A stretch of 64,000 nucleotides of DNA, taken from assembly GCA_041499965.1 (NCBI GenBank), contig JBGQLG010000007.1:1-64000 (forward strand), in the 5' to 3' direction. This stretch comes from AR5 sp041499965. GTDB taxonomy: Bacteria > Methylomirabilota > Methylomirabilia > Rokubacteriales > CSP1-6. Below the pieces are notes generated by a model. It had not been told where the DNA came from, ran no database searches, and saw only the letters and a list, made by a program, of their open reading frames with translations. Shown here piece by piece: positions 23,897-32,671 of the stretch. The stretch's first letter is position 1. Each line of letters starts with the position of its first letter. The position numbers and the translations under genes were made by a program.

Positions 23897-24663
23897 GCGA
23901 CGATCCCTACCGGGAGTTCGCCGACGCCTACGACGTCTATCTCGGCGCCGGGCCCGACGACCTGCCGCTCTATCTCGACCACGCCCGCAAGCTCGGCGGC
24001 CCCGTCCTCGAGGTCGGCGCCGGCGCCGGGCGGATCACCCTGCCGCTGGCCCGCGCCGGCACCGCGGTGGTCGCCGTCGATCTCTCGGGGGCGATGCTGG
24101 CGCGGCTGGGCGCGCGGCTCGCCCAGGAGCCGCCCGAGGTGCGCCGGCGCGTGCGAGTCATCCGCGCCGACGCCAGCCGGCTGCCCCTGCGCGACCGGTT
24201 CCGGCTGATCCTCGTACCGTCCGGCACGCTCACCTGCCTGCTCACCGTCGAGGCCCAGCGCCGCGCGCTGGCCAACCTCGCGGGCCTGCTCACCGTCGAC
24301 GGCGTGGCCCTGGTGGACGTCTTCGTGCCCTTCGCGCGGCTGGCCCACTGCCCGCCCGAGCCGCTGCTCCACCGTGACACGCTGCACGGCGACGGCCGCC
24401 GCGTCCGCGCCTGGATCGGCTACGCGCTGGACCCGGCCACGCAGATCGAGCGGCGCCGCCACATCGTCGAGGCGACCGCACCCGACGGCCACGTGGACCG
24501 CCGCGAGTTCAGCACCGCGCGCCGCTGGATCACGCGCGACGAGATGACGCGGCTGGCCGGCGCGGCCGGGCTCACCGTCGAGCGCGCCATCGCCGGGTAC
24601 GGCGACGTGCCGGCCGGCCCGAGGGCCGAGCAGGTGCTCTACACGCTGCGCCCGGCTACCTGA
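23893..24663 (+). CDS. Class I SAM-dependent methyltransferase
   Basis: This 256-residue protein has a Rossmann methyltransferase core: motif I VLEVGAGAGRITLPLA (about residues 38-53), motif II VVAVDLSGAMLA, and the acidic step IRADASRLPL. After the core come beta strands with a WITRDEMTRLAGAAGLTVERA ending, common to small-molecule methyltransferases of the methyltransferase-25 type. The substrate is unknown. The start is GTG 23893, which overlaps the nitrilase stop by 4 bases (GTGA), so it is translationally coupled to the gutted gene and the binding protein. Confidence 0.87.
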   Translation: MSDDPYREFADAYDVYLGAGPDDLPLYLDHARKLGGPVLEVGAGAGRITLPLARAGTAVVAVDLSGAMLARLGARLAQEPPEVRRRVRVIRADASRLPLRDRFRLILVPSGTLTCLLTVEAQRRALANLAGLLTVDGVALVDVFVPFARLAHCPPEPLLHRDTLHGDGRRVRAWIGYALDPATQIERRRHIVEATAPDGHVDRREFSTARRWITRDEMTRLAGAAGLTVERAIAGYGDVPAGPRAEQVLYTLRPAT

Positions 24664-24748
24664 GCGTCGCCTGGTGGAGCGGTAGCCACTGGTCCGCGCG
24701 CGGCGTCCACGTGAGCCACTCGCGGGTGGCATAGATGTCGACCTGCTT
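24656..24748 (-). pseudogene. Orphan C-terminal tail of an ABC substrate-binding protein
   Basis: On the minus strand a 30-codon frame reads KQVDIYATREWLTWTPRADQ and ends WLPLHQATLR before a TAG. This looks like the last residues of an SBP-bac-5 protein. It is preceded directly by an in-frame TGA (24749-24751), so nothing upstream can be translated into it. A separate ATG-led stub (ATG 24804, reading MIDNLVSSKGRGHGG) points the same way in another frame. I read the 24664-24865 gap as debris of a deleted minus-strand binding-protein gene. Confidence 0.6.
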
Positions 24749-24865
24749 TCAGCAGGAAGACCGCCGTGGCCCCGCCCCTTCGAGGAGACGAGGTTGTCGA
24801 TCATGCGCGGATCGTAACACCGGGACGTATTGAACCGCGCCGCGCGACGTTGTACCACGGTGGGC

Positions 24866-25828
24866 GTGGACGCGGGCCTGCGCGGGTACGTGCTGAGGCG
24901 CCTGGGGTTTGCCCTGCTCATGCTCGTCTGCGTGTCGCTCATCCTCTTCACGCTCATGCGGCTGGCGCCAGGCGGCCCCGAGGCGGTGCTCATCGGCGGC
25001 GAGTTCTCGCCGGACGCCGCCGCCCAGATCCGCGAGCGCCTGGGGCTGGATCGCCCGCTCCCGCTGCAGTACCTCACGTGGGCGGCCGCGGCCTTGCGCG
25101 GCGATCTCGGCCGGTCGTTCAAGACCGGCGACCCGGTGGCGACGCTGATCCTGGACCGGATCGGGCCGACGCTGCAGCTGACGGCAGGCGCGCTGGTGCT
25201 GGCCCTCGGCGCCGCCATTCCGCTCGGTGTGCTGGCGGCGGTCCGGCGCGGCACCATCTGGGACACCCTGGGCTCGGCGATCTCCCTCTTCGGGGTGTCG
25301 TTCCCCAGCTTCTGGCTGGGGATCATGCTGATCCTGCTCTTCTCCGAGGTCTTCCGGCTGCTGCCGCCGTCGGGACTCAGCGAGTACGGGCGGGAGGCCG
25401 ACCCGGTCTCGCGCCTGCGTCACGCCATCCTGCCGACGCTGACGCTCGGGTCGATCCAGATGGCCGCGTTCATGCGCTTCACACGTTCGAGCCTGCTGGA
25501 GGCGCTCCGCCAGGACTACGTCCGGACGGCCCGGGCCAAGGGTCTCGCCGGCGGCGCCGTCGTCTGGCGCCACGCGCTCCGCAACGCGCTGATCCCGGTG
25601 GTGACCGTGGTCGGGCTGTCACTGCCCACGCTGGTCGGCGGGGCCGTGCTGACCGAGACGGTGTTCGCCTGGCCCGGCATCGGCCGCCTCGCGGTGGGCG
25701 CCGTGTTCGAGCGCGACTATCCGGTCATCATGGGCGTCAACATGATCGTGGCCGCCGTCGTCATCACCGCCAACCTCGTGACCGACGTCGCGTACTGCTT
25801 CATCGATCCGCGGATCTCGTACCGGTGA
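24866..25828 (+). CDS. ABC transporter permease, DppB type
   Basis: This protein has six membrane helices. The N-terminal helix has the usual VLRRLGFALLMLVCVSLILF start, a periplasmic GLDRPLPLQYLTWAAAALRGDLGRS segment, and the cytoplasmic coupling motif RTARAKGLAGGAVVWRHALRNALIPV. The ending VTDVAYCFIDPRISY is typical of DppB/GsiC proteins. It pairs with the next gene, whose GTG overlaps its stop. The start is uncertain: GTG 24866 places the helix 9 residues in, while TTG 24830 would add 12 residues. The pair probably serves the binding proteins at 21900 or 26694. No ATPase gene is nearby. Confidence 0.9.
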   Translation: MDAGLRGYVLRRLGFALLMLVCVSLILFTLMRLAPGGPEAVLIGGEFSPDAAAQIRERLGLDRPLPLQYLTWAAAALRGDLGRSFKTGDPVATLILDRIGPTLQLTAGALVLALGAAIPLGVLAAVRRGTIWDTLGSAISLFGVSFPSFWLGIMLILLFSEVFRLLPPSGLSEYGREADPVSRLRHAILPTLTLGSIQMAAFMRFTRSSLLEALRQDYVRTARAKGLAGGAVVWRHALRNALIPVVTVVGLSLPTLVGGAVLTETVFAWPGIGRLAVGAVFERDYPVIMGVNMIVAAVVITANLVTDVAYCFIDPRISYR

Positions 25829-26664
25829 GCGCCGGCCCGCTGGCCCGCCTGGTGCGCCATCGGCGCGGCCTCATCGGCGGGGCCGCCGTGGCGCTCATGC
25901 TGCTCACCGGCGTGCTGGCGCCTCTCATCGCGCCTCACGGCTACTCCAACCAGTCGCTGCTCCAGCGACTGCAGCCGCCCAGTGCTGCGCACTGGCTCGG
26001 CACCGACGGGTTCGGCCGTGACGTGCTCAGCCGTGTCATCTGGGGCAGCCGCGTGTCGCTGGAGATCGGCTTCCTCGCCACCGGGCTGGCCCTCGTGGTC
26101 GGCACGGCCCTGGGCAGCGCGGCCGGCTACTTCGGCGCCGCGGCCGACACCGTGATCATGCGGGCGGCCGACGCGTTCATGTCGATCCCCGCACTGTTCC
26201 TGATCCTCGTCGTGGTCGCGCTGTTCGGGGCCAGCCTGCTCAACACCGCGCTGGTGATCTCGCTGGTCACCTGGGCCCAGGTGGCGCGGATCGTCCGCGC
26301 CGAGTGCCTGAGCCTGCGGGGCCGCGAGTTCGTCGACGCCGCCCACGCCCTGGGCGCCGGCCACACCCGGATCCTGGGGCGCCACCTGCTGCTCAACGCG
26401 CTGCCGGTCATCATCGTGCAGGCCACGCTGCTGCTCGGCCAGACGATCCTGATCGAATCCGCGCTGAGCTATCTCGGGCTCGGCGCCCAGCCGCCGCTGC
26501 CGAGCTGGGGCAACATGGTCGTGGAGGGGCGGCAGTTCCTGGCCTCCGCCTGGTGGATCGCCGCCTGCCCCGGCCTGGCGATCTTCCTCACCGTGCTCGG
26601 GTTCAACCTGTGCGGCGACGGGCTGCGGGACGCCCTCGACCCCACGCTGCGCGGCTCCTCGTGA
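25825..26664 (+). CDS. ABC transporter permease, DppC type
   Basis: This 279-residue permease starts at GTG 25825, overlapping the DppB stop (GTGA). It has the DppC features: an N-terminal helix, RLQPPSAAHWLGTDGFGRDVLSR, six helices in all, the coupling loop EFVDAAHALGAGHTRILGRHLLLNALPV, LSYLGLGAQPPLPSWGNM, and a GDGLRDALDPTLR end. It forms a heterodimeric channel with DppB for peptides or similar compounds. The binding-protein gene 26694-28322 follows after 29 bases. Confidence 0.93.
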   Translation: MSAGPLARLVRHRRGLIGGAAVALMLLTGVLAPLIAPHGYSNQSLLQRLQPPSAAHWLGTDGFGRDVLSRVIWGSRVSLEIGFLATGLALVVGTALGSAAGYFGAAADTVIMRAADAFMSIPALFLILVVVALFGASLLNTALVISLVTWAQVARIVRAECLSLRGREFVDAAHALGAGHTRILGRHLLLNALPVIIVQATLLLGQTILIESALSYLGLGAQPPLPSWGNMVVEGRQFLASAWWIAACPGLAIFLTVLGFNLCGDGLRDALDPTLRGSS

Positions 26665-26693
26665 CGTACGTCAACCGAAAGGAAGGCTCCTCC

Positions 26694-28322
26694 GTGATCC
26701 ACACGCTGGTCGTCACCGTCCTCGTGGTGCTCTCCGTCCTCGGCGCCGCCGCGCCCGGCTTCGCGGCCGGCCGCGACCTGGTCCTCGGCCTCAGCGGCGA
26801 CGCGACGTCGCTCAACCCCGTGCTGGCCACCGACAGCATGTCCTACATCGTCGAGTGGCCGCTGTTCGACAGTCTCCTCGAGCTGGACCCGAGCCTCAAC
26901 GTGCGCCCGCTGCTGGCGGAGTCGTGGGAGGTGTCGAAGGACGGCCTCACCTATACCTTCAAGCTGAAGAAGGGCGTGAAGTGGCACGACGGCAAGCCGT
27001 TCACGGCGCGCGACGTCGCCTTCACCTTCTATTCGGTGCTCGACCCCAAGGTGACGACGCCGCATCGCGCCTACTTCGACGCGCTGGTGGGCTTTCCGGA
27101 GCTCACCGCCAAGGACAATCCCAAGCGCCCCGAGGAGCTGGCGGTCCGGCCGATCGAGGTCGTCGACGACCACACCGTGCGCTTCCGCCTGCGCTATCCG
27201 AGCGGCTCGTTCCTGGCTGTCCTCGTCAACCCGCGCGCGGGCATCGTCCCCGAGCACCTGCTCAAGGGCGTCGATCTGAATACCGCCGACTTCAACCGCA
27301 AGCCCGTCGGCACCGGGCCCTTCAAGTTCGTCGAGTGGCGCCGGGGCGAACGTCTCGTGATGGAGGCCAACGAGCAGTATCACGGCGGCCGGCCGGCCCT
27401 GAACCGCCTGATCTTCCGGATCATCCCCGACGCCGTCGTCCTGCTGCAGGAGCTCAAGGCGGGCGGCGTCGACTTCATCGAGAACCCGCCGCTGACCGAG
27501 GTCGCGCGGCTGAAGCAGACGGCCGGGCTCAAGGTGTTGGTCGCCGACAACACCTCGTACACCTACGTCGGCTGGCGCCAGGATCTCGCCCCGTTCAACG
27601 ATCTGCGCGTGCGCCGGGCCCTCAACCACGCGGTCGACGTGCCGAGCATCGTCCGGGAAGTCCTGCAGGGCTACGCCGCCATCTCCACCGGCCAGTTCCC
27701 GCCGGCGAGCTGGGCCTTCGATCCCGGCGTGAAGCCGTACGCGTACGACCCGAATCGCGCCAAGGCGCTGCTGGCCGAGGCCGGCTTCAAGCCGGGCCCC
27801 GACGGCATCCTGGTGAAGGACGGCAAGCGCTTCAGCTTCTCGATCCGTCACGACCAGGCCAACCAGAGCGTGAAGGACACCGCGGTGATCGTGCAGGAGT
27901 ACCTCAAGCGCGTCGGGGTGGAGGCTACGCTGGAGGCGCTCGACTGGCCGACGTTCGTCAAGAAGCTCTTCGCCTCCGACTTCGAGGGCATCGTGGTGGG
28001 CTGGACGAACCACCACGACCCCGATCCCTTCGCCTACACCATCTGGCACTCGAGCCAGTGGAAGGGTCGCAACTTCGCGCACTACAAGAACCCGCGCGTG
28101 GACGAGCTGCTCGAGCAGGCGCGACGCACCGCCGTCGTCGCCGAGCGCAAGCGCGCCTATGCGGAGTTCTCGCGCGTCCTCATGGAGGACGCGCCGTACG
28201 TCTTCCTCTACTTCCAGCAGCAGGTCTACGTCACCCGGCAGGGCTACGAGGGCTTCGTCCCCATCCCGACCTACGCCGGCCTCTACCAGTCGCTGAAGGC
28301 CGTGCGCTGGACAGGCAAGTGA
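26694..28322 (+). CDS. ABC transporter substrate-binding protein, family 5
   Basis: This 542-residue periplasmic binding protein has a Sec signal (IHTLVVTVLVVLSVLGAAAPG, cut after GFA). The SBP-bac-5 steps are VSKDGLTYTFKLKKGVKWHDGKPF, GTGPFKFVEWRRGERLVM, RVRRALNHAVD, and YPLL-like IWHSSQWKGRNFAHYKNPRVD near the end. GTG 26694 follows an AAGGAAGG site. It is the third gene of a permease-permease-binding protein operon. Its stop at 28320 abuts the end of the convergent alpha/beta hydrolase, whose frame then runs antisense through this whole gene. Confidence 0.93.
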   Translation: MIHTLVVTVLVVLSVLGAAAPGFAAGRDLVLGLSGDATSLNPVLATDSMSYIVEWPLFDSLLELDPSLNVRPLLAESWEVSKDGLTYTFKLKKGVKWHDGKPFTARDVAFTFYSVLDPKVTTPHRAYFDALVGFPELTAKDNPKRPEELAVRPIEVVDDHTVRFRLRYPSGSFLAVLVNPRAGIVPEHLLKGVDLNTADFNRKPVGTGPFKFVEWRRGERLVMEANEQYHGGRPALNRLIFRIIPDAVVLLQELKAGGVDFIENPPLTEVARLKQTAGLKVLVADNTSYTYVGWRQDLAPFNDLRVRRALNHAVDVPSIVREVLQGYAAISTGQFPPASWAFDPGVKPYAYDPNRAKALLAEAGFKPGPDGILVKDGKRFSFSIRHDQANQSVKDTAVIVQEYLKRVGVEATLEALDWPTFVKKLFASDFEGIVVGWTNHHDPDPFAYTIWHSSQWKGRNFAHYKNPRVDELLEQARRTAVVAERKRAYAEFSRVLMEDAPYVFLYFQQQVYVTRQGYEGFVPIPTYAGLYQSLKAVRWTGK

Positions 28323-29162
28323 GTGCCAGGGGGCGTGGGCCAGCAGCTCGCCGAGGGTCTCCGTGAACGCCTCGCGCTCTTCCACCTGCGGGGCGTGGCC
28401 GCTTCGCTCGAACACGGCCAGCGTCGAGGCGGGGACCAGCCGGTGGATCTCCTCGGCCTGGTCGACGGGACAGATCCAGTCGTGCCGTCCCACCGCGACC
28501 AGGGTCGGACCGGCGATGCCGGGTAGCTCGCCTCGGCAGTCGTAGCGCGCGTACTCGTGCTCGATGACGAACCGGCGGACGGCCAGCCGGTAGCGCGTGT
28601 CGCTGCGCGCGGCCACGCTGTCGGCGGCCAGCCGCTTGTCGAAGAAGTAGAGCGGCCGGATCGTGTCGAAGGCGCGCCGGAAGCTCTCGTCGTCGGTGAG
28701 CGAGCCGTCCCACAGCGCCTGGTAGGCCGTCCACTGCGGGGGCGTTGCCTCACGCCGGGCGTTGTCCTCGGCCCGGCGCATGAAGTCGCCGCTGGCCGCC
28801 GCACCCACCACGGCGAGCGAGCGCACCGAGGCCGGGTGACGGGCGGCGTACATGAGCGCGAGGAAGCCGCCCCAGGAGATCCCCAGGACGTGGACGCGGC
28901 CCAGGCCCAGCGCCTGCCGCACGCCCTCGACGTCGGCGACGAGCTGATCCTGGGTGCACTGCTCGACGGGCACCCACTCGGAGCGGCCATGGCCGCGGTG
29001 ATCGTAGAACACGAGTCGGAGGCCGAGCGCCTCGGCCAGCGGCGCCAGGCTCCGGCGCGGCCCCGAGGAGTCCGTGCCCGGCCCGCCGTGCAGGCAGAGG
29101 CACGGCGCGCCCTCACCGAGGGTCTCGCAGAACAGCGTCGTGCCGTTGACGCGCAGCTGCAT
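28320..29162 (-). CDS. Alpha/beta hydrolase, proline-iminopeptidase-like, without its own stop
   Basis: From ATG 29162 about 280 residues match the S33 group: oxyanion loop HGGPGTDSSG, YDHRGHGRSEW, nucleophile elbow GISWGGF, acid GRHDW and base SGHAPQVEE, ending near EAFTETLGELLAHAPW. Such enzymes cleave N-terminal proline, amides or esters. No stop follows: the frame stays open to 26469, antisense to the whole adjacent binding-protein gene, giving an implausible 897 residues. A one-base shift near 28330 would end it at 28283. I set the end at the limit of family likeness. It starts 6 bases after the stop of the upstream permease gene, so it belongs to that operon. Confidence 0.75.
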
Positions 29163-29168
29163 GCCCGC

Positions 29169-30074
29169 TCAGCCGGCCCGCGTGCGCGGATCGAGCACGT
29201 CGCGCAGGGCGTCGCCGACCACGTTGAGCGCCAGGACGATCACGAAGATGGCCAGCCCTGGCAGGAGCGCGACGTGCGGGCTCAGGATGACGAACTGCCG
29301 CCCGGTCGCCAGCATGCTCCCCCAGTCGGCCGTCGGCGGCTGGGTGCCGAGGCCCAGGAACGACAACCCGGCGGTGACCAGGATCTTCGCGCCCACGTCC
29401 AGGCTGAAGGCCACGACGATCGGCGAGACGAGGTGGGGCAGCACGTGGCGGCCCAGGATGACGGCGTCGCCGGCGCCGAGCGCGCGCGCCGCCTCCACGA
29501 ACTCGCGCTCGCGCAGCGAGAGCACCACGCTGCGCACGAGCCGCGTGTAGAACGGAAAGCCGACGATCGCGATGGCGATCATGGCGTTGCGCAGCCCGGG
29601 CCCGAGCCCGGCCACCAGGGCGATGGCCAGCAGGACGTAGGGGAACGCCATCAGGATATCGGTCAGGCGCATGACCACGGTCTCGATCCAGCCCGTGTAG
29701 AAGCCGCCGAGGACTCCCAGCGTGACGCCGATCACCATCGCGGCGAGCGCGGTGACCACGCCGGCCAGCAGCGATACCCGCGCGCCCCACACGAGGCGGG
29801 CGAGGAGGTCGCGCCCGAACTCGTCGGTGCCGAGCAGATGGCCGGGCGTGAGGGGCGGCTGCAGGCGCTTCACGGTGTCGACCAGGTCGGGATCGAACAG
29901 CGGCAGCCACGGCGCCAGCGCGGCGAGGAAGAGCACCGCGACCAGGCCGATCGCGGTCGCCACCGCCAGCCGGTTGCGACGAGCGGTGCGGGCCAGCGCG
30001 CGCCCGACTGCCCGCGGCGCGCGGTCGGGCGCGATCGCGCGCTCGTCGCCGGCGTCCTGGACGCGGACGCTCAC
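29169..30074 (-). CDS. ABC transporter permease, DppC type
   Basis: This 301-residue permease has a polar 25-residue N-tail, a first helix (LAVATAIGLVAVLFLAALAPWLP) and the signature LQPPLTPGHLLGTDEFGRDLLARL. The coupling loop is EFVEAARALGAGDAVILGRHVLPHLV, and LSFLGLGTQPPTADWGSML and GDALRDVLDPR complete the DppC pattern. It pairs with the DppB gene 4 bases upstream (30079-31029). The order binding protein, DppB, DppC, hydrolase suggests uptake and then hydrolysis of a peptide or amide. Confidence 0.93.
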   Translation of the reverse strand: MSVRVQDAGDERAIAPDRAPRAVGRALARTARRNRLAVATAIGLVAVLFLAALAPWLPLFDPDLVDTVKRLQPPLTPGHLLGTDEFGRDLLARLVWGARVSLLAGVVTALAAMVIGVTLGVLGGFYTGWIETVVMRLTDILMAFPYVLLAIALVAGLGPGLRNAMIAIAIVGFPFYTRLVRSVVLSLREREFVEAARALGAGDAVILGRHVLPHLVSPIVVAFSLDVGAKILVTAGLSFLGLGTQPPTADWGSMLATGRQFVILSPHVALLPGLAIFVIVLALNVVGDALRDVLDPRTRAG

Positions 30075-30078
30075 GCCG

Positions 30079-31029
30079 TCACTCGTAGCGGATGCGCGGA
30101 TCGAGCCACGCGTAGAGCAGATCGACCGCCAGGTTGACGAGCACGAAGCTGAGCGCGACGACCAGCACGCAGCCCTGCACGAGCGGAAAGTCGCGGGCCA
30201 GGATGCCCTGCACCATCAGCGTGCCGACCCCCGGCCAGGCGAAGACCGTCTCGGTGAGGACGGCACCGCCCAGCAGGTACCCGGCCTGCACGCCGACCAC
30301 GGTGACGATGGGGATCAGCGCGTTCGTGAGCCCGTGGCGCAGCACGACCAGGCGCTCGACCACGCCCTTGGCCCGGGCGGTGCGGATGTAGTCCTGGCCG
30401 AGCGTCTCCAGCATGGCGGCGCGCGTGAGCCGCGCGATGATCGTCACCGAGGCGGCGGCCAACGTGACCGCCGGCAGCACGAGATGGGCGAGGAGATCGC
30501 GCAGGTCGCCGCCGTCGTAGGGCGCGTACATCCCCGAGGCCGGCAGCCAGCCCAGCCGCAGCGCGAACAGCACCATGAGCACGATGCCCAGCCAGAACGA
30601 CGGCATGCTGGCCCCGAACAGCGAGGCCACCGTGCTCGTCCGGTCGAGGAGGGAGTGCGGCCGGCTGGCCGAGGCCACGCCGAGCGCGATGCCGGCGGTG
30701 GTCGACAGCAGGAGCGCGGTGCCGGTGAGGATGAGCGTGGCCTGGAAGCGGCCGAGCACCTCGGCCAGCACCGGACGCTTCATCCAGAGCGAGCGGCCGA
30801 GGTCGCCACGGGCGACGTGGCCCACCCAGCGCGCGTACTGCACGGGCAGCGGCTGGTCCAGGCCGAGGTCGGCGCGCAGGCGGGCGCGGTCCTCCTGCGT
30901 AGCCTGGGAGCCGAGCATGATCTCCACCGGATCGCCGGGGGAGAGGTGCAGCACCATGAAGATGACGATCGACACGCCCGCCAGGACCGGCACCAGCAGC
31001 AGGAGCCGGCGGGCGAGGTAGCGCCTCAC
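30079..31029 (-). CDS. ABC transporter permease, DppB type
   Basis: This 316-residue permease has the start RRYLARRLLLLVPVLAGVSIVIF, the periplasmic GLDQPLPVQYARWVGHVARGDLGRS segment, FWLGIVLMVLFALRLGWLPASGMY, and the coupling loop RTARAKGVVERLVVLRHGLTNALIP. It ends LAVDLLYAWLDPRIRYE. Its GTG start at 31029 overlaps the stop of the binding-protein gene (GTGA), so the two are coupled. Confidence 0.93.
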   Translation of the reverse strand: MRRYLARRLLLLVPVLAGVSIVIFMVLHLSPGDPVEIMLGSQATQEDRARLRADLGLDQPLPVQYARWVGHVARGDLGRSLWMKRPVLAEVLGRFQATLILTGTALLLSTTAGIALGVASASRPHSLLDRTSTVASLFGASMPSFWLGIVLMVLFALRLGWLPASGMYAPYDGGDLRDLLAHLVLPAVTLAAASVTIIARLTRAAMLETLGQDYIRTARAKGVVERLVVLRHGLTNALIPIVTVVGVQAGYLLGGAVLTETVFAWPGVGTLMVQGILARDFPLVQGCVLVVALSFVLVNLAVDLLYAWLDPRIRYE

Positions 31030-32585
31030 CTCAGCGAGATCGTCTCGACGCGCAGGTCGAAGCTCGGGTGGAGCTTGAACCCCTGCACGCGCTTGACGTG
31101 GGCGGCGGTCTGGATCTCGTGGTCGACGAAGATCCACGGCGCGTCGTCGACCAGGATGCGCTGGGCCTGGCGATAGAGGTCGGCCCGCTTCTTCTCGTCG
31201 GTCGTCAGCCGGGCCTGGTGCAGCAGCTCGTCGAACGTGTCGTTCTTGTAGAGCGCGCGATTGGGGCCGTTGGGCGTCCACTGGCTGGAGTGCAGCAGCG
31301 GGTACATCACCAGGTCGGGGTCCTCGTTGCCGGCCATCCAGGACAGCGCGAACAGCTCCTGCTCCTTGCTGCGCAGCTTGGCCAGGTACGCGCCCCACTC
31401 CATGGTCTGCAGCGTGACGTTGACGCCGACCGCCTTCAGATTCGACTGGATGACGGTGGACATCGCCACCGGCGACTGCATGCCCGAGCCGGACTCCGGG
31501 ACCCACAGTGTCGTCGTGAAGCCGCTCGGGTAGCCGGCCTCGGCCAGCAGCTTCTTGGCGCGCTCCGGATCGTACGGGTACGGCTTGAGCCCGCCGTCGG
31601 CGCCCCACGTCTTGGGCAGCACGGGGCCGACCGAGAGCGAGCCGGTGCCTTTCAGGACGTCGCGGACGATGGCGTCCTTGTTGACGGCGTAGTTGAGCGC
31701 CTGGCGCACGCGCTTGTCGTCGAGCGGCTTCTTCTGGTTGTTGATGCCGAGGTACCAGACGTGGGCGCCCACCTGCCTGAGCAGCGTGATCTTCGGATTG
31801 CTCTCGAGCTGGCTGACGTAGTCGGGCGGCGTGCCCACGATGAGGTCGAGGGCGCCGGTGAGCAGCTCGGTGAGCCGCGCCTGGTCCTCGACGATCGGGC
31901 GATAGACGACGCGGTCGATCTTCACCGGGAACCGCCAGTAGGCCGGGTTCTTCTCCAGCACCACGCGCTGGCCACGGTCCCACGTGGCGAACTTGAACGG
32001 CCCGGTGCCCACCGGCGACAGCGCGTAGTCGGCGCCGAGCTTGCGCATGGCGGTCGGGCTGGCGATCGACGCGGCGCCGGCGGTGAGCACGGCCAGGAAC
32101 GAGGCGCGCGGCTCCTTCAGGACGAACTCGACGGTCGCGGGGTCGACCACCTCCACCGCCTTCACGTTCCCGAAGAAATAGTTGGCGAACGGATACTTGC
32201 CGAGCTTGTTGAGGGGATGCTCGGGGTTGATCTGGCGCTCGATGGAGTCCTTCACCGCCTCGGCGTTGAACGGCGTGCCGTCGTGGAAGCTGACGCCCCG
32301 GCGGAGCTTGAACGTGTAGCGTAGCCCGTCCTTCGACACCGTCCATGACTCGGCCAGGCCCGGCACGATCTGGGTGCTCTCGTCGGGGAAGGTGACGAGC
32401 GTTTCGGCGATGCGCCGGCCGACACGATTGGAGTTGAGGTCGGTCACCTGGGCCGGATCGAGGTTCACCGGCTCGGCGACCAAGCCGACCACGAGCGTCC
32501 CGGCCGGCTGGGCCCCCGCCGCCGGCGCCAGGCCGAGCCCCACGAGCACCGCCAGCACCACGCACCCCACGGTTCTCACGTTCAT
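31026..32585 (-). CDS. ABC transporter substrate-binding protein, family 5
   Basis: This 519-residue protein has a Sec signal (VGCVVLAVLVGLGLAPAAGA, cut before QPAG) and the SBP-bac-5 body: GTLVVGLVAEPVNLDP, VSKDGLRYTFKLRRGVSFHDG, PVGTGPFKFATWDRGQ, VRQALNYAVNKDAIV, LLHSSQWTPNGPNRALYKN. It is the first gene of a minus-strand operon with DppB, DppC and the hydrolase. The ATG at 32585 has a GGGAGG site. The 86-base gap upstream holds a possible TACGGT -10 box near 32630 and nothing else I can name. Confidence 0.94.
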   Translation of the reverse strand: MNVRTVGCVVLAVLVGLGLAPAAGAQPAGTLVVGLVAEPVNLDPAQVTDLNSNRVGRRIAETLVTFPDESTQIVPGLAESWTVSKDGLRYTFKLRRGVSFHDGTPFNAEAVKDSIERQINPEHPLNKLGKYPFANYFFGNVKAVEVVDPATVEFVLKEPRASFLAVLTAGAASIASPTAMRKLGADYALSPVGTGPFKFATWDRGQRVVLEKNPAYWRFPVKIDRVVYRPIVEDQARLTELLTGALDLIVGTPPDYVSQLESNPKITLLRQVGAHVWYLGINNQKKPLDDKRVRQALNYAVNKDAIVRDVLKGTGSLSVGPVLPKTWGADGGLKPYPYDPERAKKLLAEAGYPSGFTTTLWVPESGSGMQSPVAMSTVIQSNLKAVGVNVTLQTMEWGAYLAKLRSKEQELFALSWMAGNEDPDLVMYPLLHSSQWTPNGPNRALYKNDTFDELLHQARLTTDEKKRADLYRQAQRILVDDAPWIFVDHEIQTAAHVKRVQGFKLHPSFDLRVETISLR

Positions 32586-32671
32586 CACGGCCTCCCTGGC
32601 GCTCGCGGGTCCGAAAAACAGCGCCACCGTAGCCGATTGGGCAGGACGGCGCAAGCCAGCGGGCGGCGCGC

